Below the pieces are notes generated by a model. That model worked only from the letters and a program-made list of their open reading frames with translations, ran no database searches and had not been told where the DNA came from. From AAA164-E04 sp014239995 (lineage in GTDB: Bacteria > Verrucomicrobiota > Verrucomicrobiia > Limisphaerales > AAA164-E04): a stretch of DNA of 64,000 bases. Where the stretch lies: NCBI GenBank assembly GCA_029247315.1, contig JAQWLM010000121.1:35504-99503 (forward strand). Direction: 5' to 3'. The stretch's first letter is position 1, and each line of letters starts with the position of its first letter. The translations under genes and the position numbers were made by a program. Positions 27,501 through 35,237 of this stretch are shown one piece after another.

Positions 27501-28617
27501 GCTCCTGAACATCGAAAAAAGCACGCCAGTAATCGCTTCCCCACCAGGTACGATCCGGGGAATCGGCAACATCCTGAGCAAGCCACGGAGTGTTCAGCAG
27601 ATAGGGGCCATTGGCAAACGAATCCACAAAATCTTGTTGCAACTGTGCAGGACTGGGATTCGCAAGCAGATTCAAGGTGGAAAGAGGGCGATTGGCTCGA
27701 CGGTAATTGAGCAACGAAAAAGCATCCCGAAAGGAGTTACCCGTGTTTTCCTGTAATGTGAGTGGCCCCGCGTACTGGTATTGAGTCCAGATGCGTGGGT
27801 TGAGATCTCGCAGAAAAGCGCCCAGATTCATTTCCCATGGCCCGATGCCTTGATTGCGAACAAAGAAATCCTGCGTGTTACTCAACTGTTTTACCTGATT
27901 ATGGATGGCATTCAGATCCAATGAGCGCCCTTCCGGCACGATGATGTAGGCAAAACGACCTATGAAGCGATTTGTAGCCGAGTGAGGCTTTCCTGGATAC
28001 TCCAGGACTCCCACCCATTGAGGATCGCCCACGTAGCGCGACCACACGGGGAGGCTCGATTCCATGTCCCGCAGCTGACGATTGTTTTCATCCAGTGCTG
28101 GAAGTAAACCTGTGGGGTCAAACCTTCGGTTACGGTTGAAATCGAGGTAAAATCTAAAATCGATATTTTCCTCAAATTGCCGCGTTTTCGGGTTGTAGGC
28201 TTTCTCTTTGAAATAAACGGGCGGACGCGGATCATGGAGTTGATTCCCGATATTGACTGCCTGATTATCGTTGCCCCTGATCGAGTTACCATTGGGCAAA
28301 AAATAATTCACGTTGTGAGGGTTGAATGCAATGTCAGCGCTGTTGAAACCAGCGGGATTGAAAAAATTCGTAGAGACTGCGTAATCAAAATCGTAACGGT
28401 TGGAAGCACTCAGAATACGGCCAACAACCTCGGATTGAGCCCGAGCCATACCCGCCTCTGCCGTCAATTTGGCAGTAATCTGATCGCTTGTCACCGTGAC
28501 GGTCGCCCGTTCGCGACGACTCACTCCCAGGAAGACAATCGCCATGAGCGTCACCACTGACAACATGATCAGGGTGACGACCAGAACGATACCTTGCTCT
28601 TTGGTTCTCAACTTCAT
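24505..28617 (-). CDS. Verru_Chthon cassette protein A-like, large minor pseudopilin (GspK/PilX-like N-terminus)
   Basis: The 1370-residue protein starts with a short basic leader and a hydrophobic helix, EQGIVLVVTLIMLSVVTLM, like type IV prepilin-like proteins. Position 5 after the predicted cleavage glycine is not glutamate, as in GspK-type pseudopilins. After it comes RRERATVTVTSDQITAKLTA, then a very long extracytoplasmic part rich in Asn, Thr and Arg, including YIIVPEGRSLDLNAIHNQV. Size, N-terminus and position as the last of a four-gene set match the A protein of the Verru_Chthon cassette (TIGR02600 type), whose function is unknown. Its start overlaps the end of the C gene by four bases (ATGA), which implies translational coupling. 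Confidence 0.75.
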   Translation of the reverse strand: MKLRTKEQGIVLVVTLIMLSVVTLMAIVFLGVSRRERATVTVTSDQITAKLTAEAGMARAQSEVVGRILSASNRYDFDYAVSTNFFNPAGFNSADIAFNPHNVNYFLPNGNSIRGNDNQAVNIGNQLHDPRPPVYFKEKAYNPKTRQFEENIDFRFYLDFNRNRRFDPTGLLPALDENNRQLRDMESSLPVWSRYVGDPQWVGVLEYPGKPHSATNRFIGRFAYIIVPEGRSLDLNAIHNQVKQLSNTQDFFVRNQGIGPWEMNLGAFLRDLNPRIWTQYQYAGPLTLQENTGNSFRDAFSLLNYRRANRPLSTLNLLANPSPAQLQQDFVDSFANGPYLLNTPWLAQDVADSPDRTWWGSDYWRAFFDVQELFNGNKIPNASGVPASSDSVSDRIGRIPGLAQTSTYDRYTYYRLISQLGTASIPDTQARSYRLAVLDEVPQLREVRTNKLHLNYNNHSNHQTNYTDWQPRQLFMLSAQRLLMANLSTNPPPLAQLNAQGQQFSIPGTNFHMVGDSYVNRNFALTNIQVWPEKTPGVHEYTANVHQLLQLAANMTDPVTTMRPMGTFAGGNTEHFPLVFRPRYNVREDGSVAIFDFVEVTNDAPAQLSKPYRDLRFSSHRSALNADDNVFGIPWVVAAKKGLPNFNEYGVLTTMEITRKLEINKTAPNAPMNLWQTNQMIVMGISNMFGLETWNSYRSNYPRALRLQAQVQCSMVVTNTRGMLLRSNWFAPVQNRLLSVNEWEGNEFIVPMQQTFITLTNSIYEHVTGRLVEAAFVPGNLFPDRNIFPTPQIGLAMTNRVQCIMLDEETRRVIDYVNLDNLVTQMDVTQELLGAYSAGAQSMAVSSSSADNRMFWLTNRLGNANVITAPTEGVINQIFTSLDEIPVSQQLWNSFRARGTGRDREESIDLFRTFLGFPPKYLSGQQLALGFQRLSDPRKSFVRQVPFTPSLKKIIYNTWQANDPLVHYTPTDLRDLEGRATRSELVDPPDRPLNNRIHNIGLMNARYRPWPTGNGGDISEYNIAFKDPLIRQSDDWQFPTNRFPNIGWLGRLHRGTPWQTVYLKSAIGTDGAGRILNITDLPELSSPVAEGFPFQTLTGDPNTGFFDAADAAQPVDGSRVNVMAVARRNWLRWSGSVGTHPTNDWKILEQFTTALDDNAARGLLSVNQPGLAAWSALLSGVVVQTNSPTADVMARDLEGLQFAEFQTRTIEPAGLNGLPENQSLPSPMSQMVNGPFGINGVRRFFPNGRFQHLGDVLSAPALTLQSPFLASNDPVQFQSGIDDFAYERIPQQILSLLKADEPMVTIYAYGQALRPAEQSLRTDPEPPRLFNICTNYQVAGEYLFRRVVRFDGSITNLQATVESETVLPFD

Positions 28618-29708
28618 TGCGTTTCCAGACTGATGCGATTGGCTGTGGACAGGGGAACCATGCGGCGAAACAGATGCACGGCGCCTGGTTTGTCGTAAAG
28701 ATATTGGCGAGCGGCGGCAAGATTTGGCATGGCCTTCAAGCGTGCCATGACTTCTGGATCAAGAACCCCAAGCTCAAGTTCGATAAAGGCAGGAAGCGCA
28801 TCTCCAAAAAAGCGAAAACGCGTTTGGCCCAGCAAAAGATCCCCACCCATGGATTCACTCTCAAGGATGGTTTTGGGATAACCAAGATTCACAGACGCAT
28901 TCAGGGCGTTGTAATTGGTATAGTAGACCATTGGCCTGCCATCGGAATCAATGGGCTGCAGTTTGAAATGAACCACCCCTTCAATGAGCGGTGAGACGCT
29001 CAAATTGTGAATTTGGCTGTTCGCTGATTGGGGATCAAGGCTTTGGATGGTATTGTATTGGCTCCAAAAATTATTTAACAGGTCGTGATTCAATCGTCGT
29101 TGTGGCTGGAAACGATTTTCCACACGGGTCGCATTGGGATCCACATTGACCGATGAAAACCGGAAAAGTGTACCAAACCCAAGGCTCTGCACCCCATTGG
29201 GCGCCACGAAATTCGTGGTCGGTGAGAAAAAGTAACCCTTGGCAACCCAATTCAGATTGGAACGCGTCAGGAAAAAGGTGTTTTGAAGCAGGTTGGTACG
29301 CCTGGAAATACGTTGAGGAGAATCATCTACCAAGGCCTGAACCACAGGTCGATAGCCATACCCACGATCGAGCGTTCCCTGCATGTGGGGAAGTTGTGTC
29401 GTTGATGGGACAACCTGGCTTAGCAGAGGCAAATCCGGTGCTTCTGCGGCCTGGATATCCTGCACCAGAAGCTCAATGGCCGATCGTCCGGTGCCGAGAA
29501 TATCCACTTGTTTGGAGGTGGCTCGAAGGGCTTTCTGGGTTTGATTGAACATCGAGAAAAGGCCCACGATGATGACGGACATGATCGACACCGCCAAAAG
29601 CACCTCAATCAAGGAAAAACCCAAGTCACGAACAAGGCCTGACCGCCCATGCCATGCATGGGCAGGTGACTTGCATGTAAACAGGCCTCTGGGATCAACA
29701 TCTTTCAT
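28614..29708 (-). CDS. Verru_Chthon cassette protein C-like, prepilin-type
   Basis: A 364-residue protein with a basic leader and the prepilin motif LGFSLIEVLLAVSIMSVII, cleaved after glycine with glutamate at +5. The following segment FNQTQKALRATSKQVDILGTGRSA resembles the C protein of the Verru_Chthon cassette, in which NQTQ follows the transmembrane helix. The leader is unusually long (about 30 residues before the glycine); a shorter alternative start is not obvious. It overlaps the gene before it and the gene after it by four bases each, so B, C and A appear to be one translationally coupled unit. Likely a minor (pseudo)pilin similar to GspJ. Confidence 0.78.
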   Translation of the reverse strand: MKDVDPRGLFTCKSPAHAWHGRSGLVRDLGFSLIEVLLAVSIMSVIIVGLFSMFNQTQKALRATSKQVDILGTGRSAIELLVQDIQAAEAPDLPLLSQVVPSTTQLPHMQGTLDRGYGYRPVVQALVDDSPQRISRRTNLLQNTFFLTRSNLNWVAKGYFFSPTTNFVAPNGVQSLGFGTLFRFSSVNVDPNATRVENRFQPQRRLNHDLLNNFWSQYNTIQSLDPQSANSQIHNLSVSPLIEGVVHFKLQPIDSDGRPMVYYTNYNALNASVNLGYPKTILESESMGGDLLLGQTRFRFFGDALPAFIELELGVLDPEVMARLKAMPNLAAARQYLYDKPGAVHLFRRMVPLSTANRISLETQ

Positions 29709-30601
29709 AAGGCGGGCGGGGTGTAATCGCTGGAGTTGAAATAATAAAGAGGAATGGTGTTGCGGCTGTCTCCAGGAGCAAGAAACGGCACTCCATTGGT
29801 CTGGATCAATCTGCCACTCACGAGCGTGCGAAAAATCTTACTGTTTTTTCCAACCCTGTACTGGATGTTAGGCTGTCCACCTGCACCGGAGGTCTGCACC
29901 TTGGTAACAGGCCACCGGAACTTCAGCTGGACATCATAAAGGTTGCTCGCAACGTTGGAGGCCAGCGTGTATCGGTTGGTGGTGATATTCACCGATCCCT
30001 GTCCCCATGAATTGATGGGTGAGGCCATGTAAGGCGCAATGCGCGAGGATAGGAGGTAGGAAAATGCATTCTCACGAAATTCCGCATCGACAAAGCGTTG
30101 GCCTGCAGATCCGCTGATAGCACGCATCATGGCACTCACCTCATTGGTGGAATAGATGGTCGTCCCATCGTCTCTGCGATCTACTGCTTCGAGCTGTGGT
30201 GTCGAAAGCATGCCAATAATAAAATGACCACTTACCAGGGGAAAGGCATCCTGAAAATTATTCACGTTTTCGGAAACACCCATCGACCTGACATTCCCCA
30301 GATGGTTGCTGATGACGATGGAGTCTACAAAGTTGGTCAAGCCGTCCAGTCCCAAAGCCCCACTGCGGATGGCCTCCAGAAGGTACGTTCCATCCTGGTT
30401 GATCACGGTCTCCTCACGGTTCAAGCGCTGGGCTTCAAAGCCAGTTGGCATGACTCCAATGATGGCTACCATGGCAAAGGCCACAATGGCGATCGAGAGG
30501 GCGACTTCAACCATGGTGAAGCCACGCGCATGAACCCGAACTCCCAAGGGGCGTTCTTGATACCTGTCTTCGTAACTAGGATGTCTTGATCTGATCTGCA
30601 T
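29705..30601 (-). CDS. Verru_Chthon cassette protein B-like, prepilin-type
   Basis: A 298-residue protein whose prepilin motif is RGFTMVEVALSIAIVAFAMVA with glutamate at +5, followed by IIGVMPTGFEAQR. The phrase ending in MPTGF after the helix is typical of cassette protein B. The rest is an extracytoplasmic beta-rich domain with no recognised catalytic motif. Its start codon shares one base with the stop of the preceding D gene (TAATG), and its end overlaps the C gene by four bases. It is probably a minor (pseudo)pilin similar to GspI/PilV. Confidence 0.78.
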   Translation of the reverse strand: MQIRSRHPSYEDRYQERPLGVRVHARGFTMVEVALSIAIVAFAMVAIIGVMPTGFEAQRLNREETVINQDGTYLLEAIRSGALGLDGLTNFVDSIVISNHLGNVRSMGVSENVNNFQDAFPLVSGHFIIGMLSTPQLEAVDRRDDGTTIYSTNEVSAMMRAISGSAGQRFVDAEFRENAFSYLLSSRIAPYMASPINSWGQGSVNITTNRYTLASNVASNLYDVQLKFRWPVTKVQTSGAGGQPNIQYRVGKNSKIFRTLVSGRLIQTNGVPFLAPGDSRNTIPLYYFNSSDYTPPAL

Positions 30602-31407
30602 TATTCCAGCTCCGGTAGGACGGCTTTGGCGCGTCCGGTTAGCCAGTTGACATGAACATGATGCGCATCCCCTCCGGATTTATCGACAATGTCCACAGGA
30701 CCCACCTGTGGGTTTCCATTGGCATCACGGGGAACAAACACGCTCCCTTCCAGAAAACTTAGAACCTCATCGCGCCCGGAGATTAATTGCCCTTGGGCGT
30801 TGAATCCAAGGACAGGCAGCGGCAATTGCCTTCCGGTGCTGAAGAACTCCACCAAACGCGTCGGAAAAGGCCGCATGACAGGGTTACCGACATTCTGGAA
30901 CTGCGGATCCGGGTTAAATTTATTGGTCGAGAAATAAATCCCATCCGGCAGAAACTTCCAATCAGTGAGAAACCTCGGATTCACCTGTCCAGGTTGATCA
31001 CCTGCACTTCGAATGGTGTAGAGCGCATAGGCACTGTATTGCCCCGGAATCAGTGTGACCAAGCGCTCCAGTTCCGTGGAGGGAAGGTCCCCCAGTAAAC
31101 TGCCGTCTGCAAGGGCAGGTGTCAGAAAAACCATGAAAACAGGACTCCGATGGTTGATCGCCAGGGTGCGCGCAAGCGTGAGGTCATCGACAAGCTGCCG
31201 ATTGGTGGTCCCGAGTGCATTGGATTTGTTCAGGCCCTTGAGGGAAGGAAGCGTGACAGCAGAAAGAAGGCCGATGATTGCGACCACCACCAAGAGTTCG
31301 ATCAGGGAAAAACCGGTACACGCCGGGATCCTTTGGTTCCAAAATGTAACTCGAAACCGATCCAAGGAAGGGGAATGCGCCCTATTTCTGATGGCTTGAA
31401 TGTGCAT
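30601..31407 (-). CDS. Verru_Chthon cassette protein D-like, prepilin-type
   Basis: A 268-residue protein with the prepilin motif TGFSLIELLVVVAIIGLLSAV followed by LPSLKGLNKSNALGTTNRQLVDDLTLARTLA. The LxLARxxA phrase, shortly after the N-terminal helix, is typical of GspH/FimT-like minor pilins and of cassette protein D. The extracytoplasmic domain contains no obvious enzyme motif. The order D-B-C-A with tight overlaps is what one expects for a complete cassette. The leader of about 35 residues is long. Confidence 0.78.
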   Translation of the reverse strand: MHIQAIRNRAHSPSLDRFRVTFWNQRIPACTGFSLIELLVVVAIIGLLSAVTLPSLKGLNKSNALGTTNRQLVDDLTLARTLAINHRSPVFMVFLTPALADGSLLGDLPSTELERLVTLIPGQYSAYALYTIRSAGDQPGQVNPRFLTDWKFLPDGIYFSTNKFNPDPQFQNVGNPVMRPFPTRLVEFFSTGRQLPLPVLGFNAQGQLISGRDEVLSFLEGSVFVPRDANGNPQVGPVDIVDKSGGDAHHVHVNWLTGRAKAVLPELE

Positions 31408-31411
31408 GCAT

Positions 31412-32242
31412 CTACTCCCAGCTCAGGATGTTGTCCTTGTTCAATCCAGTGAGTGCTGACTGCGCCGAATGAACCTGCATATCGGGGCCGGCAGACCAAA
31501 TCATCGCGTCACCAGAATACTCAAAGGGATTGTTGGCCTGATTGTTGACCGGGAAAAGACCATTGAATCCAGATAAACTTCCCTGCTTCCCGGAAACAGA
31601 AGGGTTCGCATAGAATCCATCCCGACATTTGCCGTCATAATTAAGATCCAGTGTGATGATATAGGGAGTCCCCCATGGATCGCGAAAGACGCCATCCGGA
31701 TCCATACCCCCGGTGTTACGGTTTTCAGTGGTCTTCACGCCGTCCATGAAAGCAATCTTTTGCGGGTTTTGCACATGATTGACATTTTGAGTGGCGACTC
31801 CATTCGGGTGGGCTGTACGATCCATGAGGATGGCGAGCAGATCGGCATTACTTGCCTGAAGCCCGATGTTTCGATTACCGATACCTCCCCCGCTGGCATC
31901 GATATTGACTCCGAATTTTTTGTTGCCCAAAGGAGTTCCAGAGGTCGAGGCATAAAGGTTGGCAGTTCCGTAGGTGAAATCGGGGTTGGTTTGATTGTTC
32001 AGGCTGGCCCTGACTGCCTTGGAGGAGGGGAGACGGCTGTAGGTGGCATTGTATTGCTGAACAGCACCCTGCATCGCCTTGATGTCATTGCGTGCAACCG
32101 CAACCTTGGCCTTTTCCTTTGCCTTCGAGAGCGTGGGCAAAAGCATGCTCGCCAAAATACCTATGATGGCGATGACCACCAGGAGTTCGATCAAGGTAAA
32201 ACCGGAAAGTTCGATTGAAATGCGTTGCGTTCGATTCTTCAT
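31412..32242 (-). CDS. GspG-like major pseudopilin / type IV prepilin
   Basis: A 276-residue protein with leader and motif SGFTLIELLVVIAIIGILASM, then LPTLSKAKEKAKVAVARNDI, the common layout of GspG/PilA. The C-terminal part holds DPWGTPYIITLDLNYDGKC and MIWSAGPD, similar to the conserved DPWG...GPDG region that forms the calcium site in GspG. It is longer than classical GspG (about 140 residues), as is common in Verrucomicrobiota. It begins 52 bases after the first prepilin gene and ends 4 bases before the D gene starts. Confidence 0.82.
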   Translation of the reverse strand: MKNRTQRISIELSGFTLIELLVVIAIIGILASMLLPTLSKAKEKAKVAVARNDIKAMQGAVQQYNATYSRLPSSKAVRASLNNQTNPDFTYGTANLYASTSGTPLGNKKFGVNIDASGGGIGNRNIGLQASNADLLAILMDRTAHPNGVATQNVNHVQNPQKIAFMDGVKTTENRNTGGMDPDGVFRDPWGTPYIITLDLNYDGKCRDGFYANPSVSGKQGSLSGFNGLFPVNNQANNPFEYSGDAMIWSAGPDMQVHSAQSALTGLNKDNILSWE

Positions 32243-32293
32243 GATGTGTTCAATTGATCCGCTTGTTCGGTATGAAATGGCGCTTCCTGAAAT

Positions 32294-33058
32294 CTACTGG
32301 GGCAGCGCCTCAAAAACCTTAGGTTGTGTGCTCCAGTTATTGACGCGATAGACCTTGTTACCAATCACAAGGTCCACCCACAAGTCATAGCTCTGTTGAT
32401 TAAAGCGATTTAAGCCCGAGGAACGATACTGCCAGGGGTTGACACGATGGAGGCTTGGCACCTGACTTTTTACCGGACGCAGGGATTCCATGGGAAGACT
32501 TTGGCCGAGGACGTTCTGAAAGCTTCCCCGAAGTGGCTGCAAAGGCCAGGGAATGGGAGCGGTGAGAATCTTGACCTCGGGATTGAGCGAAATATCTCCT
32601 ATCTGGGAGGCACTGAGTTCCAGATAACCCTTGACCTCGGTATCCCTGCGGGCCACGTTTTGAAATCCATCCACCCCAAAGAATCGGTTCAGGGTCGCGC
32701 TTCCGATTTGAGCTGCCCCAGACTGAGGGAGGTACGTGCCACGCTCCGCGTAGACCGATCCTGTTAATTCATAGAAGAGCTGGTTGGTTACCGTGTTCAC
32801 TGTGCCATCACGGAATTTGGAGTCCGGCGGAAAGGACCCCATGTCGGCATGGTAGTTGTCAATGGCAGTGGCCATGTTGTAGAGCAGAGCTTTCGATTGG
32901 CTGAGACGAGCCTTGGTGGTCGCCACACCAGAAATGCCAACAATCAGGGATGCGAGGATACCAATCACCGCAATCACGACCAGCAGTTCGATCAAGGTAA
33001 AACCTCCGAGCCTGCGGGCAGCGAACACCCTACGCATACTGGTCTGACATTTCATCAT
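32294..33058 (-). CDS. Type IV prepilin-like protein, GspG/H-type
   Basis: A 254-residue protein with the prepilin motif GGFTLIELLVVIAVIGILASL and the downstream phrase KALLYNMATAIDNYHADMGSFPPD. That phrase is the typical GspG-like beginning (A-I-x-x-Y-x-x-x-x-G-x-x-P). Two adjacent start codons are possible (33058 and 33055). It starts 10 bases after the BrnA-like antitoxin gene ends, so it is most simply read as co-transcribed with the toxin-antitoxin pair. It is the first gene of the prepilin block. Confidence 0.82.
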   Translation of the reverse strand: MMKCQTSMRRVFAARRLGGFTLIELLVVIAVIGILASLIVGISGVATTKARLSQSKALLYNMATAIDNYHADMGSFPPDSKFRDGTVNTVTNQLFYELTGSVYAERGTYLPQSGAAQIGSATLNRFFGVDGFQNVARRDTEVKGYLELSASQIGDISLNPEVKILTAPIPWPLQPLRGSFQNVLGQSLPMESLRPVKSQVPSLHRVNPWQYRSSGLNRFNQQSYDLWVDLVIGNKVYRVNNWSTQPKVFEALPQ

Positions 33059-33068
33059 GTTGTTTTTC

Positions 33069-33365
33069 TCAGCGGGTCACCGTGGTTCGTAATGATTTGT
33101 CCATTTCCTGCTCCACGCGTTCCCCCAGCCATTGCTTGATCATGCTCTGGTAATTCAAATAACGAGATCGAGCAAGGCGCTTGATTCTAGACAGCATTTT
33201 CGGGTCCATTCGCAGGGTGATCGTAACCGATTCCGAGGATTCACTGCCTGCAGCGACAGAATTCTGCATCAAGCGCATTTCAATGGCATTCTCACCCCAA
33301 AAAGCGGCTTCGGCTTGCTCACTGTCAAACAAGGGGACTTCTTCCCAATCGCTGATGACATTCAT
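33069..33365 (-). CDS. CopG/BrnA-like ribbon-helix-helix antitoxin
   Basis: This 98-residue protein has an acidic N-terminal half, which would wrap the toxin. The second half is ribbon-helix-helix-like: SVTITLRMDPKMLSRIKRLARSRYLNYQSMIKQWL. This is the layout of antitoxins paired with BrnT. It lies 33 bases downstream of the BrnT-like gene, in the usual toxin-first order. Such antitoxins normally bind their own promoter, and a candidate operator with direct repeats lies upstream of the toxin gene. Recognition is by layout and motif, not by database search. Confidence 0.75.
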   Translation of the reverse strand: MNVISDWEEVPLFDSEQAEAAFWGENAIEMRLMQNSVAAGSESSESVTITLRMDPKMLSRIKRLARSRYLNYQSMIKQWLGERVEQEMDKSLRTTVTR

Positions 33366-33398
33366 CTCGCTGGTTTCTCTGATCGTGTTGTTTCCTTC

Positions 33399-33686
33399 CT
33401 AGCCAACCACCTGGTTGAACTTCCTTTGATAAAAATAGGACTCGTCCTCTGTAAACGGACGAGACAAAATCACCCTCACCTGTTTGCCATTGGTACGATA
33501 AACGCTGAAGATACCCAAGCCTGTCGCCGACCTTCCAAGATTGAAGAACCTCGCCTGAGCCGAGAACCTGGAGGCATCCGGAAGCAATTTAATGGCAAAA
33601 GGATCCTCAAAGGATTCTTCAATATCACGAGACACAAAAGCGCTTTCACTCGTGACGGCCAAGGTATTATCCCAGTTGAACTCCAT
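33399..33686 (-). CDS. BrnT-like ribonuclease toxin
   Basis: A 95-residue protein that follows the BrnT plan. It opens with MEFNWDNTLA (the family has F-x-W-D-x-x-K/x near the start), has FEDPFAIKL in the middle (family F-x-D-P), then RFFNLGRSATGLGIFSVY (family R-x-x-x-G-x-S-x-x-G-x-x-x-V), and ends with VRVILSRPFTEDESYFYQRKF (family R-I-I-S-A-R). BrnT is a RelE-like ribonuclease that is neutralised by BrnA. The alignment is convincing by eye, but the N-terminal lysine and histidine of canonical BrnT are not conserved, so toxicity is uncertain. A sigma-70-like promoter lies 47 bases upstream. Confidence 0.72.
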   Translation of the reverse strand: MEFNWDNTLAVTSESAFVSRDIEESFEDPFAIKLLPDASRFSAQARFFNLGRSATGLGIFSVYRTNGKQVRVILSRPFTEDESYFYQRKFNQVVG

Positions 33687-33713
33687 TCAGACGTAACCGT
33701 ATATCAAAGGCAA

Positions 33714-33735
33714 ATACATTGTGCATACATTGTAT
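33714..33735 (-). promoter_or_regulatory. Direct repeats overlapping the toxin-antitoxin promoter, candidate operator
   Basis: The nine bases ATACATTGT occur twice on the plus strand (33714-33722 and 33725-33733) with an 11-base period, about one helical turn. The second copy extends into the hyphenated palindrome ATACA-T-TGTAT (33725-33735). The repeats cover the -10 edge and predicted start site, the normal place for autorepression by a ribbon-helix-helix antitoxin. Confidence 0.5.
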
Positions 33736-33761
33736 TTACATTACCCCTTCTAGCTTGTCAA
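33733..33761 (-). promoter_or_regulatory. Predicted sigma-70 promoter of the brnT-like/brnA-like pair
   Basis: On the minus strand a consensus -35 box TTGACA (33761-33756) and a -10 box TAAATA (33738-33733) are separated by 17 bases. A TG dinucleotide precedes the -10. It would fire about 40 bases upstream of the toxin start codon. It is the clearest consensus promoter in the window. Confidence 0.62.
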
Positions 33762-33888
33762 TGGAATTTCTGTGGCTCGCCTCTCCAAAAGCGAACCCAT
33801 TTCCACCCATCTCAAAGCAGCAGTGACTGCAAGTGATACGCTTCCGGGCACGTCGAAAGGCTTTTGCCCCTGATTCTGTTCCAGTAGA

Positions 33889-35223
33889 TCACTGCCCCCC
33901 GAGCGTGTCGATCAAGCTGATGAGCGGCAGAAACAGCGCAATGACAATACTTCCCACGATGATAGCCAGGAACACAATCATGATGGGCTCAAGCAGGGAA
34001 GTCATCGCCGCCACCGCGTTATCGACTTCCTCGTCGAAATTGTCCGCGATGCGCATCAGCATCTCAGGCAAGGCACCGGTTTGCTCCCCCACGTCAATCA
34101 TACTGATCACCATCGGGGGAAAGACTCTGGAGGATTCCAGCGGCTGAGTGATGGTTTCACCTTCCTTGACGCTTTCGTGTACGGCTGTGACAGCACGGGC
34201 GATCACCATGTTGCCGGAAGTTTCCCTCACAATGGTCAAGGCCTGTAAAATGGGGACACCACTGCTCACCAAGGTTCCAAGGGTGCGTGTGAATCGCGAA
34301 ATGGCAACCTTACTGACCACTGGACCCAGCACTGGCATCTTGAGCTTGAGCGTATCGATGACCAATCGGCCGAACTTTAACCTTACAAAAATTTTGATAA
34401 AGACAACAAAACCCACAATGTACCAGATGGCTGGGCCCGGAACTGGCCATCCGCCCGCAAACTCGGGAAAAATGATCGTTTGCTGCTTCATGAAATCACT
34501 GATACCAATGACAAAATCGGTGAACGCAGGCAAGGGCTTACCCTCCAGCATATCCGTAAAAATCTGCTGAAACTTGGGCACCACCACCACCATCAATAGC
34601 ACAAGAATACCTGCAGCCACCGTCATCACCGCCGCGGGATAGAACATGGCCGCAATGACCTTGCCCTTGATTTTCTCTGCCTTTTCCATGAACTCGGAAA
34701 GTCGATTGAGCACCACCTCCAGCACACCACCCATTTCACCCGCCTTCACCATGTTGATGTAAAGCTTGTTGAATGTCTTGGGGTGCTGGGCAAGACCTTC
34801 AGAGAACGTGCTACCTCCCTCGATGGAAATGGCCAGCTCATCGATAATCGACCGCAAAGCTGGGCTTCGTTCCTGTTTTCCCAAGACCCGCAAACCACGT
34901 AACAAGGGAAGACCCGCGTCCACCAAGGTGGCAAGCTGACGCGTGAAGGTCGTCAGGACCTTGGGTTTGACCTTGCCCTGCATCCATTTGGGCATCGGGA
35001 TATTGATATCTCCCTTTTTGCCCTTTTTCTTGGGCTTGGCGGCCTTGCCACCCTTCTTGCCCTTGGCTCTCTTTTTGTCATCCAGCGCCGTCTCGGTCAC
35101 CTTTGAGGGATACAGATTCATCTGCCTCAAGCGATCCAGAGCCTCATTCTGGTTGGCAACATCGAGTGTGCCTTTGGTTTCCTTGCCACGGGAGTCCATG
35201 GCGACGTAATTGAATTTGGGCAT
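33889..35223 (-). CDS. Type IV pilus/type II secretion inner-membrane platform protein (PilC/GspF)
   Basis: A 444-residue polytopic protein with two GspF domains and three transmembrane segments, which anchors and passes force from the ATPase motor to the growing filament. GspF-domain signatures are FTRQLATLVDAGLPLLRGL in the first half and FTRTLGTLVSSGVPILQAL in the second. MIDVGEQTGALPEML and IVIALFLPLISL are close to the C-terminus. An unusual Lys/Gly-rich linker of about 25 residues (KKRAKGKKGGKAAKPKKKGKK) lies between the N-terminal segment and the first GspF domain. It follows the second PilB/GspE gene by 14 bases. Confidence 0.93.
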   Translation of the reverse strand: MPKFNYVAMDSRGKETKGTLDVANQNEALDRLRQMNLYPSKVTETALDDKKRAKGKKGGKAAKPKKKGKKGDINIPMPKWMQGKVKPKVLTTFTRQLATLVDAGLPLLRGLRVLGKQERSPALRSIIDELAISIEGGSTFSEGLAQHPKTFNKLYINMVKAGEMGGVLEVVLNRLSEFMEKAEKIKGKVIAAMFYPAAVMTVAAGILVLLMVVVVPKFQQIFTDMLEGKPLPAFTDFVIGISDFMKQQTIIFPEFAGGWPVPGPAIWYIVGFVVFIKIFVRLKFGRLVIDTLKLKMPVLGPVVSKVAISRFTRTLGTLVSSGVPILQALTIVRETSGNMVIARAVTAVHESVKEGETITQPLESSRVFPPMVISMIDVGEQTGALPEMLMRIADNFDEEVDNAVAAMTSLLEPIMIVFLAIIVGSIVIALFLPLISLIDTLGGQ

Positions 35224-35237
35224 AACAGGAACCAGTA

